Positions 18,708 through 29,089 are shown, numbered from the stretch's first letter. The stretch is 64,000 nt of DNA from Bog-756 sp963727075 (GCA_963727075.1 CAVSET010000006.1:1178001-1242000), one strand, 5' to 3'. Numbers and translations: made by a program. Notes: generated by a model from the letters alone, not told the origin.

Positions 18708-18944
18708 TCAGGGCTCGATTCGCCCTACTGACCGGCCGACCGTACACCCCTGACACCTCGGCCGATCGGCCACCGGGACGAGATATTCGGGTCCCGCCGC
18801 GAACCTCGGTCAAGTATCTGCCGGTTCGTGACGATCCATAGTGGATATGGCCAAGAGGTGCTCGAGCGCTACCCCACAGGTATGGCCAGAATTCTTTGTT
18901 CAGGGCGCGGTCGATGAACAGCCAAACAACGGATCTCCACGGCA
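18708..18944. other. Intergenic spacer
   Basis: I see no gene in these 237 bases between the hypothetical gene and the repeat protein. Composition is mixed, and no terminator or clear promoter was found. Confidence 0.4.
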
Positions 18945-19962
18945 ATGAACCAGGAACACACTTCTACCGAGATCGACGCGGAGGAACGGCCCTTGTCAGA
19001 GACTGATGGAACGGGGACCTCTGACCGCAATCAGCTCCCGCCCCCACCCCCCACGGCGCTGAAGGGGACCAACTTCGCCGCGTCGGCGGCGATGGTCAAC
19101 GACATCCTCGCCGCTGGGCCAGCTGAGAAAGTCCAGAACGTCGGGCAAAGTGTTCAGGCTCCGGATGACGCGCCCTCATCGGGGAGCGACGAGGCGCCCG
19201 AGTCCTCGGTCAACGAGACATTCGTGGGCGCCACCAGTCCTGATTTCTTTGCCAAGCCGCTGCCCAAGTCGAGCTTCCGGACATTCCGGCCCAATTCGAG
19301 CGTCGCCAAACCCGAGCCGAAGCCGCGGGCCGCTAAGCCCGAACCGAAGTCAAGCTTCTGGACATTCCGGCGCAAGTCGAGCGTCGCCACACCGGGGCCC
19401 CAGTCGAGCGTCACGACACCCGCACCCAAGACGAACGTCGCTAAGCCCGAGCCCAAGCCGAGCTTCTGGAAGTACCGGCGGAAGTCGAGCGTCGCCAAAC
19501 CCGAGCCGAAGCCGCGGGCCGCTAAGCCCGAGACCGAAGCCGAGCTTCTGGACATTCCGGCGGAAGTCGAGCGTCGCCACACCGGGGCCCCAGTCGAACG
19601 TCGTCAAGCCTGAACCCAAGTCGAGCGTCGTTAGATCCGAGCCCGAAGCTCGCAGCGCTCGCTAGAGTTCCGAGCCCAAGCCGAGCTTCTGGAAGTACCG
19701 GCGGAAGTCGAACGTCGCCAAACCCGAGCCGAAGCCGCGGGCCGCTAAGCCCGAGCCCAAGCCGAGCTTCTGGAAGTACCGGCGGAAGTCGAGCGTCGCC
19801 AAACCCGAGCCGAAGCCGCGGGCCGCTAAGCCCGAGCCCAAGCCGAGCTTCTGGAAGTACCAAAAACGCTCGGCGCGCCCCGGGCGGGAACGCACTCAAA
19901 GAGCAGGTGACCGCTTCCACACCCCGGAGCTGCCCCCCGTCTTCTCCCACAGCATGAGCTGA
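18945..19962 (+). pseudogene. Lys/Pro-rich repeat protein, interrupted
   Basis: The N-terminus (about 110 residues) is acidic and polar (MNQEHTSTEIDAEERP, then a short proline run). The rest consists of repeats built on SFWKYRRKSSVA and KPEPKPRAAKPEPKP. The frame shifts by one near 19527-19535, where GAGACCGAAG stands in place of the repeat's GAGCCCAAG. It then meets an in-frame TAG at 19663. The same frame resumes directly after that stop with three more repeat units, ending SHSMS at a TGA at 19960-19962. The end overlaps the 3' end of the convergent moaC. No signal peptide or membrane segment is visible. The role is unknown; a basic, aromatic, proline-spaced repeat could bind nucleic acid or polyanionic cell-wall polymer, but this is a guess. 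Confidence 0.6.
19669..19865 (+). repeat. 81-base tandem repeat array
   Basis: Nearly identical units begin with GAGCCCAAGCCGAGC at 19672, 19753 and 19834, exactly 81 bases (27 codons) apart. The last unit is partial. Diverged units of the same type occupy about 19255-19620. The period is a multiple of three, so unit gain or loss keeps the reading frame. Confidence 0.9.
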
Positions 19963-20381
19963 CCGATACTCATGGTCCGATCGGTGGTCTTACACATGTC
20001 GTAGACCGTCAGGGCGGCGACGGCGCAGGCGGTCATGGCTTCCATCTCGACACCGGTCCGGTCCACTGCCTCCACCTTGGATTCCACTTCGACGAAGTCA
20101 TCGCCGATGGTGAAGTCGACGTGCACGGCACCGACCAGCAGCGGGTGGCACATCGGGATGAGGTCGGCGGTCCGCTTGGCCGCCTGTATGCCGGCTACCC
20201 GGGCCGCGGCCAGCACGTCGCCCTTGGTGATGGCGTTGTTGGCCACCTTGGCGGTTGTCTCGGGCTTCATGGCCACCCGGCAGCGGGCCAGCGCCCGGCG
20301 GTGGGTGGCCTCTTTGGGCGACACATCGACCATGCGGGTGCCGCTAAACGGGTCAAGATGGCTGAGGCTCCGGTCAGTCAT
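19896..20381 (-). CDS. moaC: Cyclic pyranopterin monophosphate synthase MoaC
   Basis: MoaC converts the MoaA product into cyclic pyranopterin monophosphate, an early step of molybdenum cofactor synthesis. The protein shows the family core: SHLDPFSGTRMVDVS, KGDVLAAARVAGIQAAKRT, LIPMCHPLL, and EAMTACAVAALTVYDMCK. The start is the ATG at 20381; a GTG three codons upstream is less likely. Length (161 residues) is normal. No other moa genes are nearby. Confidence 0.95.
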   Translation of the reverse strand: MTDRSLSHLDPFSGTRMVDVSPKEATHRRALARCRVAMKPETTAKVANNAITKGDVLAAARVAGIQAAKRTADLIPMCHPLLVGAVHVDFTIGDDFVEVESKVEAVDRTGVEMEAMTACAVAALTVYDMCKTTDRTMSIGQLMLWEKTGGSSGVWKRSPAL

Positions 20382-20500
20382 CGTCTCCACCGAGGATCAC
20401 GGCCCACAGTGTAAAGGAGGCCAGGGCCCTCGGACATCATTGGCACTCTCTCCGGTAGACTGCTAGTCACCCAGGACCGAGCCGGAGAGGACTTGCCCGC

Positions 20501-20908
20501 TTGCCAACGTACGAATACCACTGCGACAGCTGTGACCGGAACTTCGACGAGGTGCAGTCGTTCCACGACGATCCGCTCGACACCTGCCCCACCTGCGGCT
20601 CGCCGGTGCGCAAGGTGTTCGGCAGTGTCGGGATCGTCTTCAAGGGAAGCGGCTTCTACAAGACCGACAGCCGACCTGCTGCGACGGCGAAGGCGGGTGA
20701 CGGGTCCTCCGCGTCTGGCACGGGGTCCGAGGGAGCTCCGTCCGACGGCGCAAGCTCCGACAGCGGGCCAAGCTCCGGCAGCGGCTCCGGCGACAAGGCA
20801 ACACCGGCCTCGACGCCGACCAAGAATGAGCCCTCCACTCCGTCCCCCAGCACTTCTTCCTCAGGGAACGGGAAGCCATCGGCCTCGAAGGAGTCGGCCA
20901 AGACCTAG
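20501..20908 (+). CDS. FmdB-family zinc-ribbon protein
   Basis: The N-terminus MPTYEYHCDSCDRNFDEVQ with a second pair CPTCG is the FmdB-type zinc ribbon, followed by KVFGSVGIVFKGSGFYKTD as in relatives. The remainder is a low-complexity Ser/Gly/Pro/Lys tail. The start is a TTG at 20501 with GGAGAGG about 11 bases upstream. It precedes pilT on the same strand. The function of this family is not settled. Confidence 0.85.
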   Translation: MPTYEYHCDSCDRNFDEVQSFHDDPLDTCPTCGSPVRKVFGSVGIVFKGSGFYKTDSRPAATAKAGDGSSASGTGSEGAPSDGASSDSGPSSGSGSGDKATPASTPTKNEPSTPSPSTSSSGNGKPSASKESAKT

Positions 20909-21043
20909 CATACGGCGGTGGTATTCGCCCGACCGCTACGTCGAGCGAACGGCCACGACCTGATCGTTGGACCACCTCGAGTCAGGCGTCATCTGTGCTC
21001 GATTGCGCAAAACCCTCGCCAATTCCGCGCCCGCGCCCGTACA

Positions 21044-22168
21044 ATGCTCCTTGTGGACCGAGCTGATCTCGATCGATTGCTGGTGCAGTTGGCGGAGCTG
21101 GATGGCTCCGACCTTCACATCAAAGCAGGAGGCCCGCCACGGATGCGCGTCGCTGGCGCCCTGCGCACGGTCGATGGCGAACCGGCGTCCACCGCGGAGG
21201 AGACCCAGCAGATCGCCGAGGAGATCATGCAACCTGCCGCACTCGAGACCTTCCGGGCGCATCACGAAGTCGACTTCGCCTACAGCCTGGCCGGGATTGG
21301 TCGGTTCCGCGTGAACGCCTACTCCCAGCGATCCTCGGTCGCCCTGGCCATGCGCCGGGTACGGGCCAGCGCCGCCACCGTCGGTGAGCTGGGGCTTCCC
21401 GAGGCGGTAACGCGTCTGGCCCAGGAGATGCGTGGGCTCGTGCTGGTGACCGGCCCAACCGGTTCCGGTAAGACGACGACGCTGGCCGCGATGGTCGACC
21501 ACATCAACCGAACCCGCTCCTGTCACGTGGTGACGATCGAGGACCCGGTGGAGTACCTCCACACCGACGACCTGGCCGCCATCGACCAACGGGAGATCGG
21601 GTTCGACACCGATTCGTTCGCGTCCGCCATGCGGGTCGTGCTCCGGCAGGACCCGGACGTCATCCTGGTCGGCGAGATGCGCGACACGGAGACGGTGTCT
21701 GCGGCCTTGACCGCCGCCGAGACCGGCCACCTGGTGTTCTCGACGTTGCACACCATCAACGCCACCGAGACGATCAACCGGATCGTCGACTTCTTCCCGC
21801 CGCACCAGCAGTCCCAGACTCGAGTCAGCCTGGCCGGATCGCTCAAGGGCATCATCTGCCAGCGGTTGATCCCGACGGCCGATGGAAACAGCCGGGTCCC
21901 GGTCCTCGAGTTGCTGGTCGTCAACGGACGGATCCAGCAGGCGATCATCGATCCGCTGCTCACCGGGGACATCGGTGGCATCGTGGCCGACGGCGAGTAC
22001 TACGGGATGACGACGTTCGACCAGTCGCTGGTCTCCCTGATCCGTGACGGGACGATCGACCTGGCCGAGGCCATGAACACGGCCACCAACCCTCACGACC
22101 TCAAGGTGATGCTCGAGCGGGAAGGCATCCTGCAGACCGGCCAATTCCTGGCGGCCAGCATCACCTGA
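21044..22168 (+). CDS. pilT: Pilus retraction ATPase PilT
   Basis: This 374-residue ATPase has the standard PilT length and motifs: LAELDGSDLHIKAG at the N-terminus, Walker A GPTGSGKTTTLA, Asp box TIEDPVEYLHTDD, Walker B DVILVGEMRD and His box TGHLVFSTLHTINATETI. The chosen start is the ATG at 21044; the open frame extends further upstream but without family similarity. It drives pilus retraction from the cytoplasmic side. Together with the MshEN-bearing PilT at 10630 it gives this locus two retraction-type motors. pilM follows on the same strand after 334 bases. Confidence 0.94.
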   Translation: MLLVDRADLDRLLVQLAELDGSDLHIKAGGPPRMRVAGALRTVDGEPASTAEETQQIAEEIMQPAALETFRAHHEVDFAYSLAGIGRFRVNAYSQRSSVALAMRRVRASAATVGELGLPEAVTRLAQEMRGLVLVTGPTGSGKTTTLAAMVDHINRTRSCHVVTIEDPVEYLHTDDLAAIDQREIGFDTDSFASAMRVVLRQDPDVILVGEMRDTETVSAALTAAETGHLVFSTLHTINATETINRIVDFFPPHQQSQTRVSLAGSLKGIICQRLIPTADGNSRVPVLELLVVNGRIQQAIIDPLLTGDIGGIVADGEYYGMTTFDQSLVSLIRDGTIDLAEAMNTATNPHDLKVMLEREGILQTGQFLAASIT

Positions 22169-22502
22169 GGCCGATCGGGTCCGGGAGGAGTGCTCCTCCC
22201 ACCGACCGTCCCGAGCTGCCCCAGTGCCGGTTACGCGGAGGGGCCAACGCGCCGGCCCGGCTGGCAAGGTCCCGTACGCCCCTCCGAGGTACACCAGCCG
22301 GGACTGCGCCCAGAACGGCTCGGACGCCCGGTCAGAGAGACCTCAAGCTCACGCCATTTCGGTCCGATAGACCCTCGTACAGTCTGGTGCAGTCTCAGGG
22401 CCGCACCAGTAAGGCGAGGGTCGCCATCGGCGATCACCAAAGGGACCGGAGCATCACCGTGAACATGGCGACAACGGCTGGTGGTGTCCGAGGAGCACTC
22501 AG
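22169..22502. other. Spacer between pilT and pilM
   Basis: No convincing gene is present. A short direct repeat (ACAGTCTGGTGCAGTCT) at about 22379-22395 could be part of a promoter region for pilMNO; nothing else stands out. Confidence 0.35.
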
Positions 22503-23541
22503 ATGGCGCAGCTAGTCGTAGGCCTCGACATCGGCACGAGCGCGGTCCGGGCGGCCGAGCTCGACGTGAGCCACTCGCGCCCGGTGCTGCTCACCTACGG
22601 CCAGGTTGGTCTGCCCCCGGGCTCGTTGGTCGAGGGTGAGATCCGCGACGGCTTTGCCGTCACCGAGGCGCTCAAGCGGCTGTGGGCGAACGGGCACTTC
22701 TCGAGCCGGTCGGTCATCGTCGGCATCGCCGGGCTGCGGGCCATCACCCGGGAGCTCGACCTGCCGTTCGTACCTGACAACGAGGTCGACAGCGCCGTCC
22801 GCTTCCAGTCGGAGGAAGTCATCCCCTTCCCGCCCGACCAGACCATCCTGTCGTCGCAGATCCTGGCGGACTACACGTCGCCGGAGGGTGACAAGATGCG
22901 TCGGGTGCTGGTGGCGGCGGCCCACATCGACCTGGTCAACGGGGTCATCGATGCGGTCGACCACGCAGGCCTGACCGTCGAGGGCGTCGACCTGATCTCG
23001 TCGGCGCTGGTCCGTGCCATCGGGGGGCCAGAGGAGACCGACCGGCCCGAGGCCATCGTGTCGGTAGGAGCCGGCTTGACGGTCGTCGTCATCCACCAGC
23101 AAGGCCGGCCCCAGTTCGTGCGCACCATCGGTTCGGGCGGCAATGCTACGACCGCCGCCATCTCCGCCGCCCTCGATGTGCCCGTCATCGATGCCGAGGG
23201 GATGAAGCGACGCATCGGCGATGAAGACGCTCAATTCCAGTCGGCGGAGCGCGCAACACAGTCCTCCATGGTCGACCTGGTCGGAGAGATCCGGAACTCG
23301 ATCCAGTACTTCGCCTCGCTCCCCGGCCGGCTTCCCGTGTCCCGGGTCCTGGTGACCGGCGGGGGATCCGGGCTTGCACGGGCTCATCCCGATGCTCGAG
23401 GCCCAGGTCCACCTGCCGGTGCTGACCGTCTCGCCCCTTGCTCGGCTCGACACCTCGAGGCTGGAGCTCACCCAAGCCCAGGCCGAAGAGGTGCGGCCGG
23501 TGCTGGCCACGCCCATCGGCCTGGCATTGCCGGAGCCGGAC
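22503..23541 (+). CDS. pilM: Pilus assembly ATPase-like protein PilM (frameshifted, fused to PilN)
   Basis: PilM is the actin-like cytoplasmic protein that recruits PilN. The N-terminus VVGLDIGTSAVRAAELD is the phosphate-1 loop; VPDNEVDSAVRFQSEEVIPF, IVSVGAGLTVVVIH and VLVTGGGSGL follow in order. The frame changes at 23374-23375: deleting one T from CTTGCAC joins GGGSGL directly to HGLIPMLEAQVHLPV. After GLALPEP, where PilM should end, there is no stop and the frame runs straight into PilN. I therefore place the boundary near 23541 and regard this as a PilM-PilN fusion unless a further indel hides a stop. Confidence 0.85.
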
Positions 23542-24226
23542 AAGGCGGTCAAGAAGTTCAACCTGTTGCCGCCCGAGGTCATCCAGCGGACGCGCCTCAA
23601 GCGGATCCAACAGCGGACGCTCGTCGGCTGCGTCGCTGTGGTGGTGGTGTTGCTGGCCTTCGGGATGTGGAAGCTCCTCCAGGTCCACAACGCCCAGAAC
23701 AACGTGAGCGCCCTACAGTCCAACATCAACGCGCTCAACGCCCAGGTTCCCAAGTACGACCAAGTGGTGGCGGCCAACCAGGCCTACACCGCCGGTCTCA
23801 CCCGCCGGGCCTCGGTACTCAATGCCGCCATCGACTGGCCCCTCGACCCTCAACAACCTGATCTCGATCACACCGGCCGGCGCCCAGGTCAAGTCGTTCA
23901 ACGGGACGGCGACGACCACCACCGGCTCGGGCGCCGCCGGCGGGACCGCGTCCACGTCCACCGCCACCGCCGCTGCGTCCCCAACCAGCGGAGGATCGAA
24001 CGCCACGACCTCGGCAGCGATCGGCACCGTCCAGCTGGCGGTCACCGGACCAGGGCCGCACCTGTCCATCTCGGCGGCCTGGATCGACGCCATCGCCGGC
24101 TCCCAGCTGTTCGCCAACCCGCTGCAGGGGCCAACGACGGTGAATCCGGACTCGACCATCTCCTTCCCGTTCACGGTCTCCATCACACCCAATGCCAGCC
24201 TCAGCAAGAATGCGAGCCTCAAGTGA
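23542..24226 (+). CDS. pilN: Pilus assembly protein PilN (frameshifted; continuous with PilM)
   Basis: PilN is a bitopic inner-membrane protein. It opens with KKFNLLPPEVIQ, the usual start of PilN and normally preceded by Met, then one transmembrane helix (CVAVVVVLLAFGMWKLL) and a coiled-coil segment (NVSALQSNINALNAQV). One extra C in CCCC at 23839-23842 breaks the frame; removing it gives LNAAIDWPSTLNNLISITPA, as expected. A Thr/Ser/Gly-rich stretch interrupts the periplasmic domain before IGTVQLAVTGPG. No start codon is visible at the PilM/PilN junction. The stop overlaps the GTG start of pilO. Confidence 0.8.
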
Positions 24227-24980
24227 ACGTCGCCCGTGAATACCGCGCACCCCTTCTCATCGGGGCCGGCACCCTTGTGGTGGCGCTACTCGTGTGGGTG
24301 GCGCTGATCGCACCTCAGAATTCGAAGCTCACCAGCCTGCAAGCCCAACAGACCCAGCTGCAGACGCAGGAGACCACGCTGCAGGCCAAGCTGGCGACGC
24401 TCCGGACCGAGCAGCAGAAGCTGTCGACCAGCTGCGCCGACCTCCAGAAGATCACCACGCAGATCCCGAGCGTCCAGAGCCCGACCGACGTCGACGCCGA
24501 GGAGTCCTCGTTCGAGAGCCAGTTCAACGGGCTCGACGTCCAGTTCGGGGGTCTCCCTGACCCAGTTCAGCGGGTTCGCCCCGGCAACGTCCACAGCCGG
24601 CGCTGCGCCGCCATCAGCCACCCCGACCCCGAGTACCGGTGGGGTGTACGGCAGTGCCGACCACGCTGGCGGTCACCGGCAACTATGGGCAGATGATGGC
24701 CTTCGTCAACGGCCTCGACACCTTCCCTCGGCTGTTCGTGATCCACACGTTCGTCCTGTCCACCGGGGCAACCTCATCCAGCACCAGCCGCGACGACACC
24801 GTCTCGTCCGGATCGGCAGCGCGGGCGCCGGAGGGACTCCCCTGTGGACCGGTGGGACGGCCACCCCGGCCTCGGCCGCGCCCGTACAATCTGGCCATCA
24901 CCGGCTCGATCTACTACACGTCGACGCCGAACGCCCTGGCGGCCTGCACCAAAGCCACCGCCGAGGTGAAGAAGGGCTGA
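24223..24980 (+). CDS. pilO: Pilus assembly protein PilO (several frameshifts)
   Basis: The start is a GTG at 24223 overlapping the pilN stop. One transmembrane helix (LLIGAGTLVVALLVWVALI) is followed by a long coiled coil (SLQAQQTQLQTQETTLQAKL) and a periplasmic domain. The most natural reading changes frame at about 24547-24551 (an extra G in GGGGG), near 24655, and probably twice more at about 24825 and 24890. This gives, in order, VSLTQFSGFAPATS, VPTTLAVTGNYGQMMAFVNG, a Gly/Thr/Ala linker, and NLAITGSIYYTSTP to the stop. PilO pairs with PilN in the inner-membrane alignment complex. The exact sequence of the C-terminal third is unsafe. Confidence 0.75.
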
Positions 24981-25009
24981 GCCTCGGGCCGAAGCTCGGC
25001 CGAGTGCGA

Positions 25010-26425
25010 TCAGGCGCCGCTGAGCTGCATGTCACCGACGGCCAGGGTCTGGCCGGCGGCGATGCCGGGGAGCCATTCGACGTCGGCACCCACCGCCACC
25101 AGTGACTGCAGCATGCGTTGCAACGTGGAGGCCACGGTGATCTCCCGAACCGGCTCGGCCAGCCGGCCGTCGCGGATCATCAGGCCCTCGGCCCCGACCG
25201 AGAAGTCGCCACTGATCGGGTTGACCCCCGAGTGGACCCCGGTGAGGGACTGCACGAAGAGCCCCTCGCCCACCGCGGCCAGCACGCCTGTCCTCGTCGT
25301 AGCCCTCGGCCGCCCGGGAGCCAGGGTGAGGGCCCGGCAGCCCGGGCCCGGCGTGCCCGTGTAGCCGCCGCGGACAGCCGAGCCGGTGGACGACACCCCG
25401 GCCCGCGAGGCCGGCACGGTGTCGTAGAGGAACGCCCGCAGGACGCCGCCATCGATGAGCACGTTGCGGCGGCAGGCGAGTCCCTCGGCGTCGTAGGTCG
25501 AAGCGCCGTAGGCCCGCGGGATCGGTGGGATCGTCGACCAGGGTGAGGGCGGCGTCGCCGACCGATCTCGCCGATCCGTCCGGCGAAGAACGAGCGGCCC
25601 TTGATCACCGCCTCGCCGGAAAGGGCGGAGGACACCACCGACAGGAGCGTGGTGGCGACCCGGCGGTCGAAGACCACCGTGGTCCGCCCGGAGGGGCCCT
25701 TGGTGGCCCCGAGCATGCGTACCGCCCGGGTCGACCGCGTCGGCCGCGGCCTTGCTCGGGGTCGAGCCCGTCGAACCCCCGCCCCACGCTGAAGCCGCTT
25801 CCGGTCTGGCTGGCGTCGCCGTCGCCGGCGATGACCCCGACCGACAGGTAGCCCGACGTCTTGCGGCTCGAGGCCCGGATGCCCGGTGGTCGAGACCAGG
25901 GCCACCTCCACCGACCCGTCCCCGTAGTCGGCGTGGTCCACCTGGCGGATCCGCGGGTCGGCGGCGCGGGCGGCGGCCTCGAGACCGAGGGCCATCTCCA
26001 CCTTGTCGGTGGTGGGCACCGAGCCGAGGGCGTCGTCCCACAGGTCGAGGTCGACGGCGGCCACCCCGTCGGGCCGGCCAGACCGGACGTGCTCGTCGGG
26101 GGTGGCGAAGGCGGCGTTGTCCCGCGCCTCGGCCAGGGTCTCCTCGAGCACCGAGCCTTCGAGCGAGCCGGCCCAGGCGAAGCCGAGCCGGTGCTCGTTG
26201 ACCACCCGGATGCCGATCCCGGCCGAGGTGGCCGAGGTGAGCGACTCGACCTCGCCGTCGTAGGCGCGGATCTCGGTCTCGTCGCCCCGGGCCACGTAGA
26301 CCTCGATGTCCTCACCGTCCCGGGCCCACCCGGCGACCCGGTCGGCCAGCGTCGAACAGCTCGTCGGGCTCCGCCGCCCGGTCCGCCCCGGGCGCGGCGG
26401 TACCCGTGTCGGTGGCCGTGCTCAC
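25010..26425 (-). CDS. TldE/PmbA-like metalloprotease subunit (multiple frameshifts)
   Basis: TldD and TldE form a heterodimeric zinc protease that acts on small peptides; TldE lacks the metal ligands. The pieces in order are a GTG start overlapping the tldD stop, VAGWARDGEDIEVYVARGDE, TSATSAGIGIRVVNEHRLGF, SGYLSVGVIAGDGDASQTGS, GPSGRTTVVFDRRVATTLLS, IKGRSFFAGRIGEIG, YGASTYDAEGLACRRNVLID and GVHSGVNPISGDFSVGAEG. They lie in three frames and require at least five one-base shifts (about 26340, 25865, 25735, 25700 and 25545). The overall order matches an intact family member, so the gene is probably whole in the organism. Confidence 0.72.
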
Positions 26426-27820
26426 TCGGCCGTCCCGCCGATGGTCACACCCGTGACCCGCAGGGTGGCCTGCCCGCAGCCGACCGGCACGCTCTGGCCG
26501 TCCTTCCCGCAGGTTCCCGGGGTCATGGCGAAGTCGGTGGCGACCGCGTCGATGCGTTGCAGGATCTCGGGGCCGTTGCCGATGAGGTTGGCGTCGCGCA
26601 GCGGCTCGGTGATCCGGCCGTCTTCGATGAGGTAGGCCTCGGTGGTCCCGAAGACGAAGTCGCCGGTGGTGGTGTTGACCTGGCCGCCGCCGAGCTTGGC
26701 CACGTAGACCCCGTTAGGGGTCTGGGCCACGATGCTCGTCGGGGTCCTCCTTCCCGGGCAGCAGGAAGGTATTGGTCATCCGCACCATGGGCAGGTGCTG
26801 GTAGGTCTGACGGCGGCCGTTGCCCGACGAGGCCCGTCCCTCCTTCCGGGCCCGGAGGTAGTCCCACAGGTAGTCGGTGAGCACACCGTCCTCGATGAGG
26901 ACGTTGCGCTGCGCCGGTCGACCCTCGTCGTCGACGGCGTAGGTCCCCCACTCGGAGCCCACCGTGCCGTCGTCGACCAGGGTGACCAGTGGGCTCGCCA
27001 CCAGCTGCCCGACCTTGCCGGTGTAGACGGAGGCGTCCTTCACGATGTGGTCGGCCTCGAGCCCGTGCCCGCAGGCCTCGTGGAACAGGATGCCGCCGCT
27101 CCCACCGGCGAGCACCACCGGCAGCTCGCCCGAGGGGGCGGGTCGGGCGGTGAGCTTGGCGAGGCCCGGCGGGCGGCCAGGGTGGCCAGCTCCTCCACCG
27201 AGACCTCGTCGAAGAGCTCGAACCCGAGCGTGCGGGCGGCCGACTCGAACCCGGTCTGCAGGCCGGTGTCGCCGGTCGCCACGCACGACACCGAAAAGCG
27301 GGTGCGGGCCTGCTCGTCGCTGGCGAGCAGACCCTCCGAGTTGGCGATGAGCACCTGCCGCCGGGATCCCCCGCAGGCCGCCTGCACCTGGGAGATGGCA
27401 TCGCCCGAGGCCCGGGCCGCATCGTCGGCCCGGCGCAGCAGCTCCAGGGTGTCGCCCTTCGAACCGAGGGTGGGGGCGGCCAGCCCGTCGCCCGACGGCC
27501 GGGTCCCGCCATCGGCTCCGGCACCGAGGGCCACGGTGCGTCGTACCTCCGCCACCACTCCGCGCGACGGCCGACGCGGCTTCGGCCGCCCGCAGCAGGC
27601 CGGCCTCGGAGAGGTCGGCGGTGTGGGCGAAGCCGGTGGTCTCCCCGGACACCACCCGGATGCCCGCACCCCGTTCCCGTCCGGAGGACAGCTCCTCGAC
27701 ACGGCCGTCGTCCAGCAGGGCCGACGAGGTCGAACGGTCCTCGGCGAAGACCTCGGCGAAGTCGCCGCCGCGACGGAGCGCGCCGGACAGCACCCGCTCG
27801 AGCACGGGGGTTTCGATCAC
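26422..27820 (-). CDS. tldD: TldD-like zinc metalloprotease (frameshifted)
   Basis: This is the catalytic partner of the adjacent TldE-like gene. The zinc site HEACGHGLEAD (HExxxH) is present (about 27055-27085), along with FAEVFAEDRSTSSALLDDGR at the N-terminus, VASPLVTLVDDGTVGSEWGT, GRRQTYQHLPMVRMTNTFLL and a C-terminal CGKDGQSVPVGCGQATLRVT. Frame changes near 27560, 27170 and 26735 are needed. The start at 27820 lies 65 bases from a divergent thioesterase-like gene. The bacterial TldD/E substrates known are antitoxin or microcin-type peptides; no such peptide gene is seen here. Confidence 0.8.
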
Positions 27821-27885
27821 TGCGGCCTCCTCGCTGCACCGCCGGCACGTTGGCCGGCGCCTGCTGCGTCACGTATCGTACCGGC

Positions 27886-28263
27886 GTGACTCCCCGGACC
27901 GGCCTGTCCGCCCGAATCGAGATGCAGGTGACCGAGGCGGACACCGCCGAGGCACTGCGGACGGGGTCGGTACCGGTGCTGGCCACGCCCCGTCTCATCG
28001 CCCTGTGCGAGGAGGCCAGCTGCAAGGCCCTCGAGGACGAGCTCCCCGAGAACTGCACGTCGGTGGCCAAGCGGGTCCAATTCGACCACCTGGTGCCGGT
28101 GGGCGTCGGGGGCAAGGTCTGGGCCGAGGCCACCCTCGACCGGATCGAGGGCCGACGCCTGGTCTTCACCTTGTCCGTCTCCGAGAGCGCCGGGCTGGTG
28201 GCGGCGGGCAAGCTCATCCGGGTGGTCGTCGACCGGAAGGCGTTCCTGGCCAACGTGCGCTGA
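27886..28263 (+). CDS. FlK-like hotdog thioesterase family protein
   Basis: The 125-residue protein resembles the fluoroacetyl-CoA thioesterase-like hotdog family (LATPRLIALCEEASCKALED, then VQFDHLVPVGVGGKVWAEA). Family members hydrolyse small acyl-CoAs or are uncharacterised. The start is a GTG at 27886. The characteristic TPRLIAL/EEAS stretch is intact. The substrate cannot be predicted. Confidence 0.78.
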   Translation: MTPRTGLSARIEMQVTEADTAEALRTGSVPVLATPRLIALCEEASCKALEDELPENCTSVAKRVQFDHLVPVGVGGKVWAEATLDRIEGRRLVFTLSVSESAGLVAAGKLIRVVVDRKAFLANVR

Positions 28264-28330
28264 AGCCCGGTCGGACGGGCCGGGGCGGAGGCAGGAACCT
28301 GGGCTCGCCGGGCGGCGGGGGTGCCCCGGA

Positions 28331-29089
28331 TCAGAGGTTCTTGCCGATGATCCCGCCCAGCACACCGCCGATACCGGCATCGGCCGGCCGGGTGGTCGTC
28401 CGTCCCCGGCAGGTAGGGGGCGACGGCTTGGGCCAGGACCGGGACGGGCATGGACTGGAGCCAGATGTTCCCCGGCCCGGTCAACGCCACCAGGTGGAAC
28501 CCGTCGCCACCGAATGCCAGGTTCTTGATGCCCTGGAGGCGGGTGATGGTGAAGCTCACCCGGTCCTCGAACAACCCGACATGTCCGGGATGGACCAGCA
28601 TCGTCTGGCCGGCGGCCAGCTCGTAGTTGGTGATCTCTCCGGACAGCTCGATCCAGGCCTGGCCCTGACCCTCGAGGCGCTGGAGGATGAACCCGTCGCC
28701 GCCATACATGCCTCCCCGGAAGGTCTGCTGCATGCCGACTGGTCGGCACGATGCCGTCGGTGCCGCAGACCCAGCCGTGCCGATGGACCAGATAGCCCTG
28801 CCCGTGCAGCGATGGTGACCGGGAAGATGCGGCCGGGCAGCTTGGCCCCGAAGGCCACCATGCCTTGTCCGCCCTGGGCCTCGTACTTGGTCAGGAAGAT
28901 CCCGCCACCGCCCACGGCCCGCTTGAGGCCGCTCATGATGCCCTTCTGCCCGCCGGCGTTGGTGGTCTGGGTCAGCTGCACGTTGCTCGACATCCAGGAC
29001 AGCTCGCCATGGGCCGAGATCACCGATTCCCCCGGTTCGAGAACCATCTCCAGCAGCGGAAGGGTGCTTCCTTTGACTTCGGCTTGCAT
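28331..29089 (-). CDS. AIM24 family protein (frameshifted)
   Basis: The protein belongs to the AIM24/TIGR00266 family of beta-sandwich proteins of unclear function. In order it shows MVLEPGESVISAHGELSWM, GLKRAVGGGGIFLTKYEA, GFILQRLEGQGQAWIELSG, YELAAGQTMLVHPGHVG, and the typical end GIGGVLGGIIGKNL. Shifts near 28810, 28742 and 28395 are required. The ATG at 29089 is preceded by GGGAGGGAGG, which fixes the start; the frame is open upstream but Pro/Gly-rich and not family-like. Confidence 0.8.

Noticed and set aside
19522..19950. Minus-strand frames through the 81-base repeat (Leu/Gly/Arg-rich products)
   Set aside because: They are antisense to the repeat protein, have no plausible start region, and exist because the repeat lacks stops in several frames.
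22503..24980. Programmed +1 frameshifting as a regulatory system in pilMNO and other genes
   Set aside because: The sites share no slippery motif or downstream structure, occur in unrelated genes, and several are simple homopolymer-length changes. Sequence error is simpler.
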